Positions 58,479 to 64,000 of a DNA stretch of 64,000 nucleotides are shown piece by piece (positions within the stretch are counted from its first letter, which is position 1; the number at the start of each line of letters is the position of its first letter). Under the pieces are notes generated by a model. It made no database searches, was not told the DNA's origin, and was given only the letters and a program-made list of their open reading frames with translations. The position numbers and the translations under genes were made by a program. Location: positions 39,202-103,201 of the forward strand of contig JADLCT010000110.1 in assembly GCA_020847045.1 (NCBI GenBank). Reading direction: 5' to 3'. The stretch comes from Bryobacterales bacterium (GTDB taxonomy: Bacteria; Acidobacteriota; Terriglobia; Bryobacterales; Bryobacteraceae).

Positions 58479-59883
58479 CGAGATTGCCCTCTCCCCGGTA
58501 GGCGCGCAGTTTGGCGTGGAGCGTCTTGGTGCTAATGCCCAGCACCGCCGCCGCGCGCGTCTTGTTTCCGCCCGCCTGGCCAAGCGTGGCCTCAATCAGG
58601 ATGCGCTCGGCCTGCTCCACCGGCATGCCCACGCGAATGCCCAGTCCCTGCGCTTCTCCGTTGGCCGCCGTCTTGCCCCCGCCGTTGCCGGGCGGCTGCC
58701 GGTAGCCCGGCGGCAGATGTCCGGGCAGCAACTCGCCCTCGCCGGACACGATCACCGCCCGCTCCACGGCGTTGCGCAACTCGCGTACATTGCCCGCCCA
58801 GGGCCGTGCGCGCAGCAATGCGAGCGTAGCCTCGCCCGGCATGGTAACGCGCGTGCCGTACTTCTGGTTCAGCGAGTGAATCATCGACTCCACAAGCGGC
58901 CCGATATCCTCGGTCCGCTGCGCTAGCGGCGGCAGCGCGATATGGAACACCGAGAGGCGGTAATAGAGGTCCTCGCGCAATCGCCCCGCCGCAATCGCCT
59001 CTTGCGGCGGACGGTTCGTGGCCGCCACCACGCGCACGCCCGCGCACAGTTCCTGCTGGCCGCCCACACGCCGGTAGCGGAAGTCCTGCAGCACGCGCAG
59101 CAGTTTGGCCTGTGTCTGCACGGGCATCTCGGCCACCTCGTCCAGAAACAGCGTTCCGCCCTCGGCCATCTCGATGGCGCCCATGCGGCGTTCCAGCGCG
59201 CCCGTGAAGGCGCCCTTCTCGTGGCCGAAGATCTCACTTTCCACGAGCGTCTCCGGCAGCGCGGCGCAGTTCAGCGCCACAAACGGCGCCTTGGCCCGCG
59301 GACTGAGCGAATGCACGGCGCGCGCCACCAGTTCCTTTCCCGTGCCGCTTTCGCCGGTGATCAGCACCGGGGCCGACGTGGGCGCAACGGTGCGCACCAG
59401 CGAGAAGACCTCCTGCATGGCCTTGGAGACGCCCACCAGATCGCACAGGACTCCGCGCAGGCTCAAATCGCGCCGCAGCAACTGGTTCTCCCGCACCAGG
59501 TGCGAGTGCGCGCCGGCGCGTTCGATCAGCAGCTCGAGCGCGCTCGTGTTCACCGGCTTTTCGAGAAACCAGAAGCCGCCCAGGCCATGCACGGTGGACA
59601 GCGCCAGGTCGAGGCTGCCGAAGGCGGTCAGCACAATCGTCGGCGGAAACTCTCCCACTTCGCGCAACCGCCGCAGCAGATCGAAGCCGTCCATGCGCGG
59701 CATCTTCAAATCCGTGATGATCACATCGGCCCGGAACCGCTCCAACACCTCCAGCGCATGCGCGCCATGAATGGCCTCCGCCGTCTCATGGCCCCAGCCG
59801 CTCACAACCGCCGCCAGCGGGTCCCGTTGCAGCTTGTCGTCGTCGACGATGAGAATCTTCACCTGGCCCCCAACCGCCGCCAC
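58471..59883 (-). CDS. NtrC-family sigma-54 response regulator
   Basis: A 470-residue regulator: receiver domain (about 8-120, phospho-acceptor D58 in ITDLKMP), AAA+ domain with Walker A GESGTGKELVARA and the sigma-54 contact loop GAFTGA, and a C-terminal Fis-type helix-turn-helix (NKTRAAAVLGISTKTLHAKL). It activates sigma-54 promoters when phosphorylated. GTG 59883 is used; GTG 59862 is equally possible. It lies between the receiver gene (eight-base gap) and the histidine kinase gene (overlap). Confidence 0.92.
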   Translation of the reverse strand: MAAVGGQVKILIVDDDKLQRDPLAAVVSGWGHETAEAIHGAHALEVLERFRADVIITDLKMPRMDGFDLLRRLREVGEFPPTIVLTAFGSLDLALSTVHGLGGFWFLEKPVNTSALELLIERAGAHSHLVRENQLLRRDLSLRGVLCDLVGVSKAMQEVFSLVRTVAPTSAPVLITGESGTGKELVARAVHSLSPRAKAPFVALNCAALPETLVESEIFGHEKGAFTGALERRMGAIEMAEGGTLFLDEVAEMPVQTQAKLLRVLQDFRYRRVGGQQELCAGVRVVAATNRPPQEAIAAGRLREDLYYRLSVFHIALPPLAQRTEDIGPLVESMIHSLNQKYGTRVTMPGEATLALLRARPWAGNVRELRNAVERAVIVSGEGELLPGHLPPGYRQPPGNGGGKTAANGEAQGLGIRVGMPVEQAERILIEATLGQAGGNKTRAAAVLGISTKTLHAKLRAYRGEGNLDG

Positions 59884-59891
59884 CCCGCCGT

Positions 59892-60323
59892 CTAGGCGTC
59901 CCGCTCCCCACCGGTTCCAGACAGGACATTTTTCAACATGCCGCCGATCTGCATGAACTCATCATAGTCGGCTGACTTGCGGAAGTAGCGCGTGTGGGGA
60001 AAGCTGTCTTCCAGCGCGCGGTCGCGGGAAGCGCTCGACGAAGTGAAGAGGATGACAGGGGTGTCGCGCAGCGCCGGGGAATCGCGCAGCTTGCCCAGCA
60101 CCTCGGCGCCGGTCCGTTTGGGCAGGTTCAAATCGAGGATCATCGCCGCCGGCGGAGGCGTTCTTTGCTGGCGGTCACTTTCGGCAATCCACTGGATCGC
60201 TTTCTCGCCGTCGTCCAACACGACCAGGCGCGGCGCGAGCCCGTGCAGCCGCAGGGCCTCCTCCACCAGAAACACGTCGGCCGGGTTATCTTCGACCAGA
60301 AGGACCACGCTTGCCTCGTTCAT
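59892..60323 (-). CDS. Single-domain response regulator (Rcp1-like)
   Basis: A 143-residue receiver protein without output domain. Acidic pocket E11-D12, phospho-acceptor D64 in MILDLNLPKR, and the switch S/K (FTSSS, RKSADYDEF) are present. The long alpha4 region and end MLKNVL fit Rcp1-type receivers. ATG 60323 is used over TTG 60338. It heads the operon with the NtrC-type regulator and histidine kinase, so a phosphorelay is likely. Confidence 0.85.
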   Translation of the reverse strand: MNEASVVLLVEDNPADVFLVEEALRLHGLAPRLVVLDDGEKAIQWIAESDRQQRTPPPAAMILDLNLPKRTGAEVLGKLRDSPALRDTPVILFTSSSASRDRALEDSFPHTRYFRKSADYDEFMQIGGMLKNVLSGTGGERDA

Positions 60324-60389
60324 GCCGCCTTCGCTCAATCCTGGCGCCCGAAAGCACGACTATCATATTCCTCCCCGGGACATGAGCGC

Positions 60390-60887
60390 CTAAGCCGGCG
60401 CCGCTTGCTGGCAACCATGCCAGCCGATGAATTTTCGCAGCGCCACCCGGGCGCGGTGAATGCGCACCCGCGTCGCCACGCTCGTCATGCCGTGCAGTTG
60501 CGCGATCTCATCCATCTCCATGCCGCTCTCATAGCGGTTCAAAAGCAGCGAGCGGTCCAGCGGAGAGCAGCGCGCCAGCAGGCGCTCGGCGTCAATGCGC
60601 GCCACTGCCGGACGGCCGTGGCTGCCGGGCGCGGCGGCTTCATGCAGCGGTTCGGTCCACTTGGCTCTCCTCTTCCGGTTGAACATCGTGTTGATGGCGA
60701 TGGTGTTCACCCATGGCGCCACGCGCGTATCGTTGCGCAGTTGGTGCTTGGCCTCCCAGCCGCGCACCCAGGCGGCCTGGGCCACCTCCTCGGCCTCCTC
60801 GATGTGAAGACCTTTGCACACCAGCAGACGGATGGTGCCAGAGAAGCCAGCCTGATAGGCTTCCGCGTAGGATTCATCGGTCATCAT
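60390..60887 (-). CDS. ECF-type RNA polymerase sigma factor
   Basis: A 165-residue sigma factor. Region 2 covers EEAEEVAQAAWVRGWEA and PWVNTIAINTMFNRKRRA; region 4 covers LDRSLLLNRYESGMEMDEIAQL and TSVATRVRIHRARVALRKF. No anti-sigma gene lies beside it, but a receiver protein and kinases do, so control by partner switching or phosphorylation is possible. ATG 60884 or 60887 starts it; an open frame to 60965 lacks support. Confidence 0.85.
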   Translation of the reverse strand: MMTDESYAEAYQAGFSGTIRLLVCKGLHIEEAEEVAQAAWVRGWEAKHQLRNDTRVAPWVNTIAINTMFNRKRRAKWTEPLHEAAAPGSHGRPAVARIDAERLLARCSPLDRSLLLNRYESGMEMDEIAQLHGMTSVATRVRIHRARVALRKFIGWHGCQQAAPA

Positions 60888-61084
60888 GCGCGCAGACAAT
60901 GCAAACGCCGGACCATTCCGGTAACAGGTTGAAAGGGCAGGGAAGCGCGGCTGGCCTCCACACACACTGGTTCAAAACTTCCCACCGTCCCGCGCCACCG
61001 CGCGAAAAAACTTCCCTCTGCTCCGGCGCGGCGGCGCCCCGGCCACACGGCGATGGAAAACGCTATCCTGTCTCCCATACTCTT
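60888..61084. other. Divergent intergenic region
   Basis: One hundred and ninety-seven bases between the ECF sigma gene and the receiver gene. TATCCT at 61064-61069 could be a -10 for the right-hand gene. I see no gene or strong repeat. Confidence 0.4.
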
Positions 61085-61528
61085 ATGCGCGTCTCCGCGG
61101 ATGGATCTCCGGCGCGTCCTTTGCGCGTTCTGCTCATCGACGATACGCCGAGCGATGTCGAGCTGCTCACGCTGGCGCTGGAACCGCACGGCGCCGAGTT
61201 CACCAGGTTCGACGATGGCCTGGCCGCGCGCGAGTGTCTTTCGACGCTCAAGCCTGGTTCGTTCGACCTTGTGCTGCTGGACTGGCGGTTACCCGGCGTC
61301 AACGGCGATGAACTGGCGTTGGAATACCTGGCGCGTCCCGGCCGCGATCCGTCGCTGCCGGTCTGCCTGATCACTTCGGCGCTGCCGCCCCGCCTGACGC
61401 AAGCCCTGCTCGAAGCCGGCGCGCACGTCCTGGAAAAGCCCATGGATCTGGACGGCTATGACCGCCTTGCGGTGACGCTGGCCAAAATGGTTCCTCCCGG
61501 CGCGAGCGGCGTGGCCGGGGCCGGGTAG
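61085..61528 (+). CDS. Single-domain response regulator
   Basis: A 147-residue receiver protein: D19-D20 acidic pair (LLIDDTPSD), phospho-acceptor D66 in LVLLDWRLPG, and K of LEKPMDLDGYD. There is no DNA-binding domain. A Gly/Ala-rich tail follows. The four-PAS histidine kinase gene begins 71 bases downstream on the same strand, so the two are probably a pair. Confidence 0.85.
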   Translation: MRVSADGSPARPLRVLLIDDTPSDVELLTLALEPHGAEFTRFDDGLAARECLSTLKPGSFDLVLLDWRLPGVNGDELALEYLARPGRDPSLPVCLITSALPPRLTQALLEAGAHVLEKPMDLDGYDRLAVTLAKMVPPGASGVAGAG

Positions 61529-61599
61529 CTGACCGCCGGCGCCGGCGATGAGCCATGCGGCTCGCCCGGCGCGCACGAGTCGCGTATGCTGAATCTGCC

Positions 61600-63849
61600 A
61601 TGGATCGTCCCGCAGAGCCGCCGCACGCGGCTGGTTCTCAACCGCCCGCCCTGGACGAGGGTTCCCTGCGCGATCTTGCCCGGGAGACCATTCCCATTGT
61701 CTGGACCACGGACGCCGGCGGCCACGTTCACGAAGACTCGCCCTCCTGGCGCGCCTTCACCGGCCAAAGCAAAGAGGAGTGGATGGGCGACGGATGGCTG
61801 AACGCCATTCACCCGGAGGATCGCGCCGCGGCGCGCGCGGCCTGGAGCGAAGCGGTGCGCGCACGCTCGGCCTACAGCATCGAATACCGTCTGCGTCATG
61901 GCGGCGGGGAGTGGCGCTGGACGGCGGCGCGCGGCTATGCGCTGGCGGGTCCGGACGGAGACGTTCTCCGTTGGATCGGCGTGAACGTGGATATCACGGC
62001 GCTGAAGACGGCTGAGCTGGCGGCGCGGGAAACCGAGGAGCGGTTCCGCCTGCTGGTGGACAACACGGCGAACACGGCCATTTTTCTGCTGGATCCGCAA
62101 GGCCGCATTCACAGTTGGAACCTGGGGGCCGAACGCATCACCGGCTATACGGCGGACGAGGTGCTGGGCCGCCACATCTCCATGTTTCTGCCGGAAGCTG
62201 CCCGGAACGAAGGCGCCGCGGAGCGGCTGCTCGACCGCGCCCGGGAGTGTGGAGAAGCCAAGCTCCGCGCCCTGAGGGTTCGCCGCGATGGCTCGCCGTT
62301 CTGGGCCGACATCATCATCGCGGCCAACCGCGACGCGCAGGGCGTGCTGCGCAGCTTCAGCGATTTCATGCGCGATGTAACCGAGGAGCGGAACCACCTG
62401 CTGGCGGTGGAGGAGAGCGAGCAGCGGGCGCGTCTGCTGCTGGAGAACGCCGCGCAGGGCATCCTGGGCGTCCGCGCCGATGGCGTTATCGAGCTGGTGA
62501 ACTCCACCGCGTGCCGCATCTTCGGCTATGAGCAGGACGAACTCACCGGCCAGTCCATCGAGTCGCTTCTGCCGGAGCCGCTTCGCGGCGCCCACGCGGG
62601 CCACCGGGCGGCGTTTGCGAGTGCGCCGGCCGCTCGCGTCATGGGCAAGGGCAGGATGCTTTGGGGGCGCCGCAAGGATGGCGCGCTGTTTCCGGTGGAG
62701 GTCACGCTCAGCCATCTCACCACCGCACGGGGTGAGTTGTCGGTGGCATTCATCACCGACATCACGCAGCGCCACATGGACCGTCTCGCCCTGGAGGAGA
62801 GCGCCGAACGCTTCCGCCTGCTCTCGGAAACCGTGCCGCAACTGGTGTGGACCTGCGGCCCCGACGGCGGCGCCGATTATCTGAACTCGCGCTGGAGCGA
62901 CTACACCGGCGTTCCGTGCGAACGGCAACTGGGCCACGCCTGGCTGGAGCGCGTGCATCCGGCCGACCGAGCCGCCGCGATGGATGCCTGGCGCCTCGTC
63001 TCGGAGGGACGCGCCACCGAGTACCTGCAGGAATACCGCATCCAGTCGCGCGACGGCGCCTACCGCTGGTTCCGCGCCCGCGCGCTGCCGCTGCGCAACG
63101 GCGCGGGCGGCATTGTGAAGTGGTTCGGCGCCAGCAGCGACATTCACGACCTGCGCGCCGCCATGGAAGAACTGCGCGCGGCCAATGCCGACCTGGAGTC
63201 GTTCGCCTATATCGCCGCCCACGACATGCAGGAGCCCTTCCGCACGGTCAGCAGCTTCACCCAGCTCCTGGAGCGGCATCTGGGCGGGCAGTTGGACGAA
63301 CGTGGCCGGACGCTGCTGAATCACGTCGGCTCGGCGGCCAAGCGCATGAGCCAGTTGTTCGCCGACCTGCTGGCCTACTCCGAGGCCGGCGGCGGTGGCG
63401 AAACCGGCCACGCCGATCTCGGCGTCTGCTGCCAGCTTGCCATCGCCAACCTGGAACAGGCCATCCGGGAGAACGCCGCCGTGGTCGAAGCCGGCCCTCT
63501 TCCGGTGGTGCGCGGGCGCGAGGTGCACTTCGTCCAGGTGTTTCAAAACCTGATCGGCAACGCGATCAAGTATCGCGGTGAGGAGGCTCCGCGCATCGCT
63601 ATCGCGTGTGAGGACGCCCCCGGCTGCTGGCGTGTCCGCGTGGCCGATAACGGCATCGGCATCGACCCGGCCCACCATCGCGCGATCTTCGGACTGTTCC
63701 GCCGCTTGCATGGCCGCGATACCGCCGGAACGGGCTTGGGGCTGGCCATCTGCCAGCGCGTCATCACGCGGCATCGCGGCCGCATCTGGGTGGAGAGCGA
63801 GGGCGATGGCCACGGTTCGCGATTCGTCATCGAACTGCCGCGCGCCTGA
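61600..63849 (+). CDS. Soluble multi-PAS sensor histidine kinase
   Basis: A 749-residue protein with about four PAS/PAC units (roughly 25-135, 140-265, 270-395, 400-525), recognised by repeated RIHSWNLGAERITGY and ELVNSTACRIFGY-type entries. A HisKA domain follows with phospho-acceptor H541 (YIAAHDMQEPFRTVSSF), and then a HATPase domain (NLIGNAIKYRG, DNGIGID, GTGLGLAICQRV). No membrane segment is seen, so it senses a cytoplasmic signal. HDxxEP-type kinases of this kind often pair with single-domain receivers such as the one upstream. TATGCT lies nine bases before ATG 61600. Confidence 0.92.
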   Translation: MDRPAEPPHAAGSQPPALDEGSLRDLARETIPIVWTTDAGGHVHEDSPSWRAFTGQSKEEWMGDGWLNAIHPEDRAAARAAWSEAVRARSAYSIEYRLRHGGGEWRWTAARGYALAGPDGDVLRWIGVNVDITALKTAELAARETEERFRLLVDNTANTAIFLLDPQGRIHSWNLGAERITGYTADEVLGRHISMFLPEAARNEGAAERLLDRARECGEAKLRALRVRRDGSPFWADIIIAANRDAQGVLRSFSDFMRDVTEERNHLLAVEESEQRARLLLENAAQGILGVRADGVIELVNSTACRIFGYEQDELTGQSIESLLPEPLRGAHAGHRAAFASAPAARVMGKGRMLWGRRKDGALFPVEVTLSHLTTARGELSVAFITDITQRHMDRLALEESAERFRLLSETVPQLVWTCGPDGGADYLNSRWSDYTGVPCERQLGHAWLERVHPADRAAAMDAWRLVSEGRATEYLQEYRIQSRDGAYRWFRARALPLRNGAGGIVKWFGASSDIHDLRAAMEELRAANADLESFAYIAAHDMQEPFRTVSSFTQLLERHLGGQLDERGRTLLNHVGSAAKRMSQLFADLLAYSEAGGGGETGHADLGVCCQLAIANLEQAIRENAAVVEAGPLPVVRGREVHFVQVFQNLIGNAIKYRGEEAPRIAIACEDAPGCWRVRVADNGIGIDPAHHRAIFGLFRRLHGRDTAGTGLGLAICQRVITRHRGRIWVESEGDGHGSRFVIELPRA

Positions 63850-64000
63850 CCGCGTGCGGTATCCTGTCGTGTTCGCGTCCGGGCCGCCGGACGCCGCACA
63901 CCGGCTGGAATCCCATGCGGCCCCTTCCGGAATCCCATCCCGAACGTAGCAGCAGCCATGGCTGCCTGGGCCCCCTCGAAATAGAAGACTACGCTTTCGA
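63850..64000. other. Right-edge region with repeats, no gene seen
   Basis: One hundred and fifty-one bases after the kinase stop. GGAATCCCAT occurs twice (63908 and 63930 regions) and GCAGCCATGGCTGC at 63952-63965 is a perfect 14-base palindrome. No complete coding or RNA gene is visible before the edge. Confidence 0.4.

Noticed and set aside
63908..64000. Possible 5S rRNA, SRP RNA or tmRNA fragment (CCCATCCCGAAC, GCAGCC, GACTACGCTTT)
   Set aside because: Short matches only; flanking conserved helices of each RNA are missing on both strands.

Overview
The window is a high-GC chromosomal segment that most resembles an acidobacterium of the Solibacter/Bryobacter group. Points in favour: a carboxypeptidase-regulatory-domain TonB-type outer-membrane protein of 1152 residues, a TIGR02999-type ECF sigma factor beside a Ser/Thr kinase with TPR-like repeats, a PEP-CTERM protein, Gfo/Idh/MocA and TIM-barrel epimerase genes with export signals, and paired M16 peptidases. 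The assignment rests on gene content only. I see no rRNA, tRNA, CRISPR array, prophage or intact insertion sequence.

Layout. 1-7 kb: the end of an unrecognised gene, a PL22-like propeller, a glycogen debranching enzyme, DinB-like and DUF2237 proteins, a MenG/UbiE methyltransferase, a CusF-SCO fusion lipoprotein and an FkbM methyltransferase. 7-14 kb: the TonB-type receptor, a VOC protein, then an ECF sigma factor followed by a membrane kinase with an HLD instead of HRD catalytic loop. 14-20 kb: an active/inactive M16 peptidase pair, a TIM-barrel epimerase, a small membrane protein and a GNAT. 20-25.5 kb: a tightly packed seven-gene unit of SPFH/YdjI, SpeD, two DUF4178 zinc-ribbon proteins, a 60-residue membrane peptide, DUF350 and a membrane-embedded spermidine-synthase-like protein; this is the most interesting system here. 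25.5-29.5 kb: PEP-CTERM protein, oxidoreductase, a gene-poor AT-richer stretch, and a strong promoter driving a Cys/Tyr-rich secreted peptide plus a secreted partner. 29.5-38.8 kb: TldD/TldE, a receiver domain fused to an export signal and secreted domain, DUF167, two secreted hypotheticals, a molybdopterin sulfite-oxidase-like protein, an MBL-fold protein and an EEP nuclease/phosphatase. 38.8-43.5 kb: an acetylornithine-aminotransferase-like gene under ARG-box-like repeats, and an rplS-rnhB-membrane protein-lepB-manC unit. 43.5-49.4 kb: an envelope cluster with an SGNH protein lacking its catalytic Ser and His, two divergent PQQ-type propellers, a haem-c plus helix-hairpin-helix protein and a glucarate-dehydratase-like enolase. 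49.4-57.7 kb: a second kinase, a gluzincin-like protein, rpsA-HU-HIT and a UDP-glucuronate decarboxylase. 57.7-64 kb: a dense signalling block (histidine kinase, NtrC-type regulator, receiver proteins, ECF sigma, four-PAS kinase).

Gene expression signals. Besides ordinary Shine-Dalgarno starts and three good sigma-70 promoters (17-bp spacers), ten genes carry a -10-like hexamer exactly 6-7 bases before the start codon and no Shine-Dalgarno, which points to leaderless mRNAs. Three convergent gene pairs end in the same four bases, CTAA, which serve as stop for both strands.
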